NCBI GenBank assembly: GCA_037957365.1 | Contig: JARHVA010001425.1 | Span: 2,362,501-2,426,500, forward strand | Length of the DNA stretch: 64,000 nucleotides | Direction: 5' to 3' | DNA from: Torreya grandis | Lineage: Eukaryota > Streptophyta > Pinopsida > Cupressales > Taxaceae | Shown: in pieces, positions 47,380 through 58,600 of the stretch | How positions within the stretch are numbered: position 1 is the stretch's first letter | How the letters are laid out: each line of letters begins with the position of its first letter | Made by a program: the position numbers and the translations under genes | Notes under the pieces: generated by a model | Databases searched by the model: none | What the model was told of the DNA's origin: nothing | The model's input: the letters and a program-made list of their open reading frames with translations, nothing else

Positions 47380-48700
47380 TTATTTTTCTCCCATTACATA
47401 ATCTAGGTGTTGTCTTATTGTTGCAATCTTTCCCACTACACTAAATAGCTATTATAATTCCTTTACCTTGTGCTCATTGCCTTCATATCCAAAACATGCA
47501 CTATCTTTTCCTTCTTTTTCTTTGGAACCTATTGCTACCAATTTACTTCATCTACATCACCTTCACCATCTTTTTCATGGAATTCATATAAATCTAAAAC
47601 ATTAAATACTATAGATATATCAAAATTTTGTTGTAAACTCACCTCATAAGCATTGTCATTGATTTTATTCCCAATTCTACGTGGACCAATTTTATTGTAC
47701 TTTAACTTGTACATGCGTTTTGGAAATAATTATTTCCTCAAGTAAACCATTACCAACTCTCCTTATTCAAATACCTTGGATTTTCTTTTGACATATGATG
47801 ATTCTTTATATTTCTCATTACTTTCCTATAAAAAAATTCTTACTCCTTGCAACTATTGCATATGATCTGTAAATGCTTTTGCATCATCACTAACTCGATC
47901 TATAATTAGTAATTATACCAAATATAAAATACCCATAGGATTCCTCCCATAAATAATTTGAAAATGTGACTTCTCTATTTATCTATTCACTAAACTATTA
48001 TATGTAAACTCAGCTTATGGTAAAGCCAAGTCCCATTGTCTGCGCTTCTCTCCCACTATGCATCTCAATAAATTTCCTAAGCTCTTATTCACAACTTTTG
48101 TCTATCAATCTATTTTTGGATGATATACACTACTAAATTGGATCTTATTACCCATCTTCTTCCATAAAGTACTCTAAAAATGACTTGAAATTTTTGTGTC
48201 CCTATCTAAATTAATAGTTTTTGGAACACCATGCAATCTCATAATATCCTTATAAAATATTTTTTCATCTCTAATGACATCATTAGTTTTATTACATGCA
48301 ATGAAATTAAATATTTTATAAAATTCATCTACAAAAACAAAAATTTAATCATTACCTCTTTGTGTGTTTGGTAATTCCAACACAAAATCCATACTCAAAT
48401 CTACCCATGGTCCTCTTGAAAATAGTAATGGCATGTATAATCAAATATTTTGTGTATGTCATTTATCCACCTCACATATTTTAAACCTTGAAACATACCT
48501 TGTCACATCTCTCTTCATCTTTGGCCAAAAATAATTTTCCTCCACCAAATCTATTATCTTCATCTTACCAAAATGTCTAGCCAAACCACCACTATGTAAC
48601 TCTCTTATTATATTGTTTCACAAAGAGCCAAATGGAATGAACAATTATTTACCATTTAAGAGATAAATTTCTTATATAAGATAATAATCATGAATAATAT
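47380..48700 (-). pseudogene. Element E integrase with chromodomain-like end
   Basis: The minus strand from about 48,600 reads GGLARHFGKMKIIDLVEENY, then FWPKMKRDV (zinc region). It continues with RGPWVDLSMDFVLELP, FVFVDEFYKI (first Asp kept), LDRDTKISSHF (second Asp kept) and HPKIDRQKL (Glu lost). Near 47,510-47,420 the pieces VHVLDMKAMSTR, RNYNSYLV and WERLQQ resemble the ILD.R......YLVKW.G core of a chromodomain. Several stops are present. Confidence 0.78.
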
Positions 48701-48770
48701 ATGTCCCACCTATTAATGGACTCTTGTACTTCTCAACTACCTTGCCAAAATATGGATTAGTATCATATAA

Positions 48771-49304
48771 TTATTTGATAGCTTCAAATATAACTACTTT
48801 ACTCACCATAGCAGTTAATAATGCTACCCTCCTACTCAATACATCAACTACTTGATTTTGTTTTCCTAATTTATTTTTCAACACAAAAGTATACCTTCGT
48901 AAGAAAGAAACCCACATTGCATGCCTACTATTCAAATTCTTTTGTATATTCACATACTTCAAAGCCTCATGATCTGTAAATAGTATAAACTCCTTAGGAA
49001 CCAGGTAATGCATTCAATGTTTTAATGCTTGTATAATTGCATAAATTTCAACATCATAAGTAGAATACTTTGTTCTTACCTCATTTAATTTGTCACTAAA
49101 ATATGCTATTGGATTTCTTGCTTGACTCATCACAACACTAATTCTCACAAATGAAGAATCAAAATCAACCTCAAACGCTTTGTTAAAATTTAGTAATGAT
49201 AAATTTGGTCTTTCTACAATCTTCTTCAAAAATTCAAAGCTTTTTATGGCTACTCTAGTCCATGTAAATTCCTTCCCTGTCATGTAATATGTTATTGGTG
49301 CCAC
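48771..49304 (-). pseudogene. Element E RNase H remnant
   Basis: Two adjacent open pieces. The first (49,304-49,014) reads FEFLKKIVERPNLSLLNF, FDSSFVRISVVMSQ, PIAYFSDKLNEVRTKYSTYD. The second (49,013-48,771) reads VPKEFILFTDHEALKYVN, LNSRHAMWVSFLRRYTFVLK and VVDVLSRR. These are the standard RNase H and connection blocks of chromoviruses, with FTDH.AL, W...L...F.. and DALSRR well kept. One frame break separates the two halves at ALKH. Confidence 0.9.
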
Positions 49305-49339
49305 AATACTACTAAAATTTTTAATAAATTTTTTGTAAA

Positions 49340-50035
49340 AAGTTTATAAACCATGGAAAATCCTTACCTCTATAATTATTTTTAGAATAAGCCACTCAAA
49401 AATTGCCTTTATCTTTTCTTCATCCATTCTCACACCATCTGCTAAAACTACAAATCCTAAAAATACCAAACTATTTTGCATAAACCTACACTTCTTCAAA
49501 TTTGCATACATCTTCTCCTTTCTTAAAAAATCTATTACCATTCTCAAATGTTGTAATTTTTTTCTTTAGTCTTACTAAATATCAAAATATTATCAAAATA
49601 AACAATCACAAACTTACTAATATATTCTTGTAGCATATATTTATCACCCTCATAAATGTGCTAGGTGCATTAGATAATTTGAATGACATCACCATCCACT
49701 CATATAAGCAATCCCTAGTCTTGAATGTAGTTTTCAACTCATCTCCTTCAAAAATTTGAATATGATAATAACCACTCCTTAGATCAATCTTCATGAAATA
49801 TTTTTCTCCGACAAGCACATCTATTAAATCATCTAATCAAGGTATAGGAAACCTATACTTCATTATAATTTTATTAATTTCCTTACTATCTACACACATT
49901 ATCCATCTTCCATCTTTCTTTAGAGTTAGTAATGTTGGTGTTTCACATGGACTCATACTCTCCCTTATCACCTTCTTTCTTAATAATTCAATAACTTGTT
50001 TATTTAATTTTGCATGTTCTATTGGACTCATCCTA
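49340..50035 (-). pseudogene. Element E reverse transcriptase remnant
   Basis: The minus strand 50,031-49,837 reads [40 protein letters not shown] and [12 protein letters not shown]. Then 49,818-49,606 reads [20 protein letters not shown] and [19 protein letters not shown]. The catalytic box near 49,595 reads YFDNILIFS, so the second Asp of YxDD is Asn. The C-terminal part (49,547-49,344) has KKCRFMQNSLVFLGFVV. All blocks are in order, with frame breaks between them. Confidence 0.9.
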
Positions 50036-50790
50036 TAAGCTGCTTGATTGGGCAGAGCTGATCATATATTTAAACTAATGTGATGCTAAATATATCTCTT
50101 TGGTGGTAAACCATTTGGTAACTCATTAGGCATAACATCTACATACTATTTCTAAAAACTTGTTGCTTCTGTTGGTATTTGCACCATTTTTGTGTCTTCA
50201 CTCTTTGCTACTAATACATAACAATAACTTGCTACCTTCATATCTTGGATAAAATATTTATTAAAAAACATGCTTTATATCTTCTCTTCCTATTTAAGAG
50301 GTCAAAAAACTACCTTTGTATCACCTTTCCAAAACATGTACATGTTCTTTGCTCCTTCATGAATTAGTTTCCTATCAAATTGTCATAGACTTTCCAATAA
50401 CGCATGGCATGCATCCATTGGAATAACATCACACCATATTTCATCATTATAATGTTTTCTATAGAAAACTTGATTAATCACCTTTTATCTATTGTAACTT
50501 CATTCCCTTTCTTAAACCATGAAATATAATAAGGATTAGGATGCTTTTCACACCAGAAATTTAGTTTCTCTATCATTTCTTTAAAAACCATATTTTCACA
50601 ACTACCAACATATATAACTACTTTGCATACTTTACCAATTGAATTACATCTTGTTTGAAAAATATTTGATCACATCCATGCATCACCACCTTATTTATTC
50701 TACACTTTTTTCTTCCTTAGAGTGATCATGTTTCTTCTCATCATGAGAGTCTCTACAACATTTCCAAGTGCAACTTCAGTATTTTGCTCC
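50036..50790 (-). pseudogene. Element E protease region, poorly resolved
   Basis: This lies between the gag zinc knuckle and RT, where chromovirus protease should be. I can read family-like linker text (DVMPNELPNGLPPKR, close to the ..DE.P..LPP.R motif before RT) near 50,130-50,090. No clear DSG active site is visible. Confidence 0.5.
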
Positions 50791-51700
50791 TCTATCTGAA
50801 CCTCAACTAGATTCACTCTTGGGTGATATTATTGACTCCTATATTGATATTTATAGTTTGGAAACTCAAATTATATATGCCCTTATTTTACACATCTATA
50901 CCAAACATAAGATCTATGTTGATTTGGAAACCATCCTCTAGCACCATTGTTAACTTATCCTCTCTAAAATCATCTTCCTTTTTGTTGGTATTGAAACCCT
51001 TGCCTATTTACATCTTTCATTTCTACACCATGTGATGGTTCACCTCTATTGGTATTAAACCCACCTCATCCCCTATTTGTATGGGATCCACATCTTATTG
51101 GACCAAGAGATGTTCTTCTAAACTTCTATCTATTTTGTTTTTCTTCTGTCTTCAAAGATAATTGATAAGCCTCCTCCATGCAAAGTATTATATGCATGTT
51201 TAATTCATCTTGAATAAAAAGTTTCAAACCATTTACATACCTTTCAACCATTTTATATTCTATTTCATCATTCTCCACTTGTATGAAAATATTATAAAAT
51301 TTATCTATATACTCTTGTATATTGTGATCTTTTTTCCTCAAATTTTGAAATTTATATATAGGGTTTGTGCATAATCCATAAGAAGAAATTAATCCCTTAT
51401 ATTCTTCTCCATATTTTTCCATGAATTAATCTTCTCTTTAAATTCAATCTATCTCTCTTTCTGTAGGTGATCCCACCAAATCATTGCATGACCTTTCAAT
51501 TTCAAGAATGCAAACTTTAACTTCTTGTCTTCTCTCATAGTCTTCCAAAACATTTCTCCATACTATTCATCTAATATATCAACTCCTATAGTTTTAAAAT
51601 ACATCCATAATCTATAAAATCAACCTTTATTTCTTCATTTCATCCATCTAAATCCCAAACCATCCTCTCTTCCATCAATGGTGGTTGCGCTTATTGTTCT
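50791..51700 (-). pseudogene. Element E gag remnant
   Basis: The open piece 51,422-51,126 on the minus strand reads LRKKDHNIQEYIDKFYNIFI, DEIEYKMVERYVNGLKLFIQ and EEAYQLSLKTEEKQNR. This is the SV.EY...F..L, Y..GL...I...L and EA...A...E blocks of chromovirus gag. A degraded zinc knuckle near 50,910-50,870 reads YRCVK, stop, GHI. The N-terminal part toward 51,700 has many stops. Confidence 0.82.
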
Positions 51701-51881
51701 TCTTCTTGTTGAACTTCTTCATCATGATTTATGTCCTCCTCATCACCACCTTATCTTCTTATTTGATTGGTGATAACCTCAATAAATTATTCCACTTGCC
51801 TCTACACTTTTTATATAGTCTGATTCATCTGTACAATACCTCCTCATCCTCTCACCATGTCTTACTCCTCCAAGATTCAAA

Positions 51882-51896
51882 CTTACTCTGATACTA
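51882..51896 (-). promoter_or_regulatory. Primer-binding site of element E, degenerate
   Basis: Minus-strand TAGTATCAGAGTAAG, a one-base variant at the start of TGGTATCAGAGT, two bases from the LTR. Confidence 0.75.
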
Positions 51897-51898
51897 GA

Positions 51899-52410
51899 TA
51901 ATGAACTCAAACACTATCAAGATAATAAAATTACCAATAGGCCAAGATTATAAATAATAACTTGTATTGATTTATATTCAATGACCTAAAATAATATCAA
52001 ACCCAAACCATTCTTAAATAATCCTCAACTTAGAATTTGAGTTGACATGTAAAAATTCAAAAAACACTAAAATCTAAAAAAAACTTTTGTTTTTAGTGGT
52101 TTCTATTTTTTGTAAATTTTGCATGCAAGTGCATGAAACTCTAAAAATTTCCAAAAATAATATAAACACTAAAATTAGCATATGGGATGAAATTAAATTG
52201 AATTTGATGTTTGATCCTAAAAATATACAATTTCTAAAAATAAAAAATTCTCAAAAGAAATTGTTAAATGGAAAATTTGGACCCTCAGATAATCACATAT
52301 GGTATCATAAAACTTTTTGAGATATTAATTTTGGCACATGGAAGAGCTCAAATGGAGCTATAGTTCAAAAGTTATGGTCTTTATAATATTGGCCTATTTT
52401 TTTTGCATCA
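51899..52410 (-). repeat. 5' LTR of element E
   Basis: Partner of 46,803-47,304. The plus strand ends TTTTGCATCA before ACTAA. Confidence 0.88.
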
Positions 52411-52415
52411 ACTAA
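52411..52415. repeat. Right target-site duplication of element E (ACTAA)
   Basis: Exact copy of 46,798-46,802. Confidence 0.85.
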
Positions 52416-52634
52416 CAACACAATAGACAACCAACTAGTGATAAAGGTAAGTTAAGCTATGCATCACATTTACTTTTCAATTATTTCCCTTTCTATCATT
52501 TAATTTCAATTATTTTATGATTTAAAATACTACAACTTTTTTTAGCATCAATGTTATGTGTTCTTATGTTATTTCTCGAATCACCATCTCATGTTGACCC
52601 TTAGTGACATGTGATGAGCTTTGAGTGGGACATA
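52416..52634 (+). other. End of element C interior before its 3' LTR
   Basis: Short AT-rich stretch with no gene. The bases before the LTR (TTTGAGTGGGACATA) are only mildly purine-rich, so the polypurine tract of C is uncertain. Confidence 0.5.
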
Positions 52635-53824
52635 TGTATACACATAATATTTTTAAATTTTGTAAAATATTGATGCTTTACATCTTACAAGAACCCTTAT
52701 AGACTTAATATCTCTGAGTGCATGCCCTAAGGGGTACACCAAGAAAGGGATGGGTAGACCATTGGTGTTTCATAGGATTATTGTCCTTTTTTGTCACATT
52801 ATTACCAATCTAACTAGCTCATAAAAACCACTCACTAAGCTATTACTCCTCTTTTTTACAATCCTCCAATATTTTCACACTTTCCATCCATATTTTAATC
52901 ACCTTGAGTTCCTTTTTTAATTTAGATGTGTTAGGTCAACTGGGTCAATCTTGTATAGTTTTAGGTTATTTTCAGTTAGGAACTAGTTTAGCATTTGGTC
53001 AACCTAGCTCATGACCTAGTGAATAATTATTTACAATTATGTTAGGTCGACTGGGTCGACCCTATTGGCCAATAATTTTGAAAGGGTCAAGGGTAAAATA
53101 TTCCTATAAATATAAGATCATTTCATAATTATTTTAATTTGAAATCAAGAGTTATTATTAACTCATGTTTATTTATAATTTACTCTTCCACCATTCTACT
53201 TGAGGAGTCTTATGTTAGGGTTTCTACTTGGATAATATAGTCTTTTGGATAATTATTGGATTATTTTTCCTTTATTAGTGATCCTTACAAACCACAACAA
53301 CCTCTTGTGAAGACCTATTGGCCAAAAAAGAGATTGACTCTCAATGAGTTCACATTCAGGTAAGTATTCTCTAACTTTGTTCCTCTCTTTATTAGATAAA
53401 AGTATCATAAATATTGGATTTAAATAATACTAATATTCACATTCAATATATTAGGGTCTCATTCATACTTGTCTTAATTGAGATTATCATATACATGTTT
53501 TGATTGTTTACTAACCCCTCATATTGTGCCATAAGCTTTGGTGAGCACTAGATTAGATTTACTTGACTTGTTATTAGTTTAGGTGAAATATTAAAACTTA
53601 GGACCCCCATAGAGTTATTAAGTGGTTGTGTTAGAATAAAGGATTTTTAACCCTCCCTAGCATAGTGTATTGTGATAATATATCCCCTAATCGAGTCTAG
53701 TGGATCCCCATATTGTACATGCTCATGCTTAACAAATGTATCCCCAATTAGAAGTGTATGATATGATATATCTTCTTTAAGTTAGGATTTATTTATAGAA
53801 ATGATGCATTTTTGATTGCATACA
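52635..53824 (+). repeat. 3' LTR of element C
   Basis: Matches 23,791-24,977 from TGTATACAC to CATACA. It keeps the TTGAC/GTCAA cluster (AGGTCAACTGGGTCAA at about 52,933 and AGGTCGACTGGGTCGACC at about 53,044). Confidence 0.88.
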
Positions 53825-53829
53825 CTAAA
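53825..53829. repeat. Right target-site duplication of element C (CTAAA)
   Basis: Exact copy of 23,786-23,790. Confidence 0.85.
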
Positions 53830-55677
53830 CACTTGTGTACTATAACTCATATTTTAGAAATCAAATACTCTAATTAAGTTGCAAAGGTATAGTGTTGTGA
53901 TGTAATCCTGCATCATTATTCTAGTTATGAGTATCAATGCAAGTATGAGATTGAGGGTAGAGAGACACCATGTCCATAATGGTTTAGACTACGTACATGA
54001 TAGGGAGTGGAGTCTCTCATAAACTAAAAACCAACTCTTCTCCTTTGCATGAGGAAACCACCTAACTCATTCAAAATGTGCACCACTAACACCGTATGTT
54101 GGCCATGAGATCTTAATGCATAATAGTCACCTTATGGTTAAGTGTTACTTTAGCTGACTCCTATAGGTTATAAAAAAAACTTGTGTGAAATTTTATTATA
54201 TAGACTTGAGAATCACCAATTGGTCCTACAATTTGGATGATATAAAAAATTAACAAGGTAGTACTTGTTGAAGTGCATGCATGTATTGGCCTATAATTGT
54301 AAACATGCTATGGATGAGGTATTATTTTTTTTATACATGATAGATATGTTCTAGGATGAATATATTTATATTTTATTTTTAATCATGAGTGAAATGTATG
54401 CTAGTTTTATTATAAGTCTTGATTAGGTATATTTTAGAATCTTGGGTACCCTTTGAAAGGCTACCATGAGGTAAGTGTGGTAAGATGGTGGGATTGTGAT
54501 CCCTATAACCATCATGTGAGTTCACAAAGTTTTGGACAGCATGTGATACTTTGGGTTGCATTCAAATTCATGGAATGGATTCTCTATTGTTCATTGTGGT
54601 TGGTGTAGGATGGTGCACTTACCCATGAATAGTAATTATTGAATCAAAAGTAACCATACATAATGAGTTACTATCTTTTGTTAGCATTCTATGATAAATT
54701 TTGATTAATTTATGCATGAGGCTTCACATGTGTTGGTAAAGACACTACTTTAGGTTCTTAAACATGTAAGAATCTAGTTGGATTGTATGATTACAACTAT
54801 TGTCATAAAAGTTGCATATTTCTACAATAATGTTTTCCTCATAATAAGAGGAATAATCAACTAGAAACTTGTTCTCTATCAAAATGTTGATCTTTATTTC
54901 ATAAGCTAAATAAAAATGTTAAAAATATCTATATTATATAAGCTAATATCTATATAAATGTGTACCTATAAGGTAATGAAATATTTTTGTTATCATTTAT
55001 TGAGTTGGGAAAATTTTGTTCCTGTGACTGATAATGTTATTTTTTTTCCAAAATGGCTTACCAGTCACACCTACATGGGTAGCTAAATTTTAATAGTCTT
55101 AATGGAGCTATGTTAAAATAGTGGTGCACCATTGATTTATGCTAATATAAGCTCGTATTTGGGATAACAAACCTTTTACCAAGGTAGTAAATAACTAATT
55201 AATTATTATTGAATGGCCCTTTGAGATATAAACACTAAAATTATGCCTCAAGTTTGGATATGTGTGTGGAAATCTAATGCTATAATGTATTGTATAGCTC
55301 CCCATTATTATTCTTGGTGTTATAAAATGACATGTGAGCCAATAATATATTTATTATGTCTTAGGTAAAGGAATACATGGATATATTTATGGTCATGATG
55401 GGAATGTCAAATATCTCCTTCCTAGATGGTGTGTTACATCCTCTTGATTTATTAATAAGATGGTATTCTGAATAAATTTTGTGATTAAGTTGTGCAAGTA
55501 CACAATGAACATATCAACATTTTCTGGATTTTGGTAAATTACCAAGGGTATACACCCTTGTTAAAAACTCAATTAATGATAGTTGAGGAGTGAAACTTTT
55601 TCTAATAAGAAAGATTGAGTCCCCATGGATAGTTAGGTCCTCTGTTGTTTAACTAGTCACTAGGATGGATCCTCTTT
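53830..55677 (+). other. Element B interior, right part, no gene
   Basis: About 1.85 kb between the insertion of C and the purine tract of B. No gag or pol motif is visible in any frame, and open frames are short. It is continuous with 21,396-23,790 once C is taken out. Confidence 0.6.
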
Positions 55678-55690
55678 AAGAGGGGGAAGA
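55678..55690 (+). promoter_or_regulatory. Polypurine tract of element B
   Basis: AAGAGGGGGAAGA directly precedes TGTTACAACC of the 3' LTR. Confidence 0.9.
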
Positions 55691-58600
55691 TGTTACAACC
55701 TTGCGTTAAGAAAAATTTTATTGTTATTGGCATGATAACCTTGTAGTATCACCTTAACTAGATTGACATTATGACTACTCAATATAGTTGATTACTTAGA
55801 TTTGAAACACTATTATACTGATTATGATGCATTATCTAGTAGATGTATATGCCTACTTCAATTAAGCCATATTTTTTTATTCTATTCATATCATATTATA
55901 ATACTATGAATGTATATTACTTGATCATGTAATGTTGATGATCTATTTTGTATTTTCAAGAATAGGTTGAGTGAGCTAGGCTTGTTGGTGGACTTCAGCC
56001 ATTAGGAAAATAAGGAAAGCTATGCTTAGTTGGGTTGGTAGTGACATGTAAAATATCAAGGTGATAATTAGAGCCATGGTTCATATTGAGTCCTTTGATT
56101 CTGGTGACTTCATTTTATTTATCTTCGTGTCATTTTAGGAATGATCACTTATGTCATTATTTCCATTTTGGCTTAGATTTAATGAGTTTTGGGATCATTA
56201 ACTATCCCTGGTTATGTCATGTGCTCAAGGGTCATTTTTCATGTTCAATATTGTGTTTTAAACCTCTTTATTGTTGTTGATTTTAAACTTATAGGTCTCC
56301 CCATTATATTTTATTATGAAACCTTGGGCATTTGCTTTGATGATTTAACATTGAGTTAATAATCCCCTTTTGGATAGGTTGGATCATGACTTGGAACACA
56401 CCCCCCCCCCCACAATTTTATGATAAATGTTATTACATATTAGCTTGTCATTAACTATCCTAGGTGTAGTATGGGTTGTCATTGTGTTAAACAAGCTAAG
56501 GTTTAGCGTAATAATATAAAGGGACATGACTTAACTTGTTTTAAGATTTGGCATAATATTTAATTTTGAATTCCTAGATTATCATGGATTTATTCATTTC
56601 CTTGAAAAACCCAAGTTTGGCATGACTTAAGCATTGATATTATTAATTTTAGTTTTGGCATTATCATTAATATTCTAACTTGGTGAGTTGGAGGATGAAA
56701 TAAAAAGTTTGGGTAGTTTGGGGGGAAAGTAATTTTGATTGTTGAAATTATTAAATTTTGTCTTGATGCCTTGAGCTTCTCTTCCACACAATTTCCCTTG
56801 GGAAAATCTCAGCATGATACCTCTACCAGGAGTATGACATAGGAGTTAAGGGTCAATCAAAAGGAATTTATCCATTTGTTAAATACCAGTGGCCTTCTAC
56901 CTAGTAGAGCACAAGAGTTAGGGGAAAAAATTATATGTGGGATATGGAATAATCCCTGATTCCTCTTGGGTGTGCAAGGAGATGGAAACAACTAAGGAGA
57001 TAGTGATTCCAATAAACAACTCAACCTCCTATTAAGCCTACAATTAAAACATACAAGTAAGTTTTGACTTAAATTTTTATAGACAATGAGGAAACTATAG
57101 GTCTCTATGATTTGGGGGTTTTGATGAAAATAAATTAAATCACATACCATATCTCCCATATAAACTAAGAAGATTGATTATATCTATTTTGGAAAATACT
57201 ACTTAATATTCTATAGTTTTGGAGTTGATACTAAATAAATTAACCCATTTATATTATTAGTGAATTAACTAGATTTGTGTTTTCCTACTAGGGTGTTTGG
57301 ATTATTTTGATGCTACTTAGTTGAGTTACTTATGTGTATTTGTGACCACTTTTATCATTAAAAAATTATTATTTGAGAATAATCATAGGGATGCACCCAA
57401 CCTGAGTTAATTCAGACCCCTATTTGGACATCACAATATTGTGTATTCTTTCAAAAATAATTCTATTAATCACTCATAATGGAGCTAGGATCTTTATTAA
57501 ACCCCTGTAGATTTTATTTAAGAAAGGTTGTAGAAATAAGTTAACCCAAAAACTAATTTATGATGGGTTGTGGAAAATGAATGCATGAAAATTCAAAAAA
57601 CATATTGTTGAGGTTTTTTTTCTGGTAATTCTATTTAGATTTCATTATTTGATACACATAGTGGTTTATTGCCCTCTTGTTGAATACAAAAAAATTATAT
57701 GTGTGTGTGTGTGTGTATGTCTATATATATAATATGTATGTATGTATGTATGTATGTATATGTATATATAAAATATCTTCTATATTGACTAACTAGATGG
57801 GTTGAACCCTATATGAGATGGGAAAATTATTAAGCCCAAGTCATTGTCGATTGTGTAAGAAATTAAATTCATCTATATAATTGTTTGAAAGATCATATTT
57901 ATAACCTCATTAATTTTATAGAGGTATGTTTATGATTAAAGGCTATATTAAGTTTTTCATTTTGGTTTGTAGCATCGGTTATGTGTGCATATATGCCTTC
58001 CTTATTTTGGGGTATGTTATTTATAATTCATTTAAAATAATATAAATCTATCAATCATTTTTTTAAAAAAAATTGGTTTGAATGTGTAAAATTTTGGGTT
58101 GGTAAAGGGTTGAGCTTAGCCTCCTTTCCCTTTTTAACTGGCCTTTATAAATTACCTCGACTATGGTATGTGGTATGAAACCCATTAACACTTTGAATAA
58201 GTTCTAAATGATTATGGGTGATTTGTTTTAAACATGGTTATTAGTCATAATTGTCTACATTTTCAAGTGGTGAACAATGCCTTATTGACTAAACTATATA
58301 TCATATTGAATTTAATCCCATATCTTTCATTGATATTATTGTGGTTGGATTGTTTGTTAAAGTATTGAGTTATTGAAAAGTATAATAATTCAAGGAATCA
58401 TGAGAATTGTGGGAAAAAAATTTCATCTTGACATTTCAAGTAGTAAATCTCTGAAAACATGAACTCAGATTTACACCTAAATCTACCTCCCTAAGTTCAA
58501 AGATAATGAGCTAAGCAAAACTCTATGCTCCCTTGGATGAATGTCCTTTTCTTGCCTTGTGTATGGCTTGAGTGTTGTACAATTTAATATTTATTTTGGT

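Larger units (their letters stand above)
46803..52410 (-). mobile_element. Element E: second chromovirus (Ty3/Gypsy)
   Basis: LTRs of about 502 and 512 bp (46,803-47,304 and 51,899-52,410) read TGATG...CATTA on the minus strand and are flanked by exact ACTAA copies. The minus strand has a degenerate TAGTATCAGAGT primer site, then gag, a protease region, RT, RNase H, integrase and a chromodomain-like end, then the purine tract AACCAAAGGAGAA. At 5.6 kb it is a normal length for a chromovirus. It sits in the 3' region of C. Confidence 0.9.
23791..53824 (+). mobile_element. Element C: Tat-like Ty3/Gypsy retrotransposon carrying three nested insertions
   Basis: Matching LTRs of about 1.19 kb (23,791-24,977 and 52,635-53,824) start TGTATACAC and end CATACA. 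They are bounded by the 5-bp target duplication CTAAA. Between them, on the + strand, come gag, protease, RT, RNase H, a second RNase H-like region and integrase. The linker TWSYEDMPEIDPSNIVHN before RT and the WTLHFDG-type second RNase H are Tat-lineage traits. Elements F, D and E interrupt it. Without them C is about 13.3 kb. All genes have stops or frameshifts. I found no clear primer site after 24,977. Confidence 0.88.
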
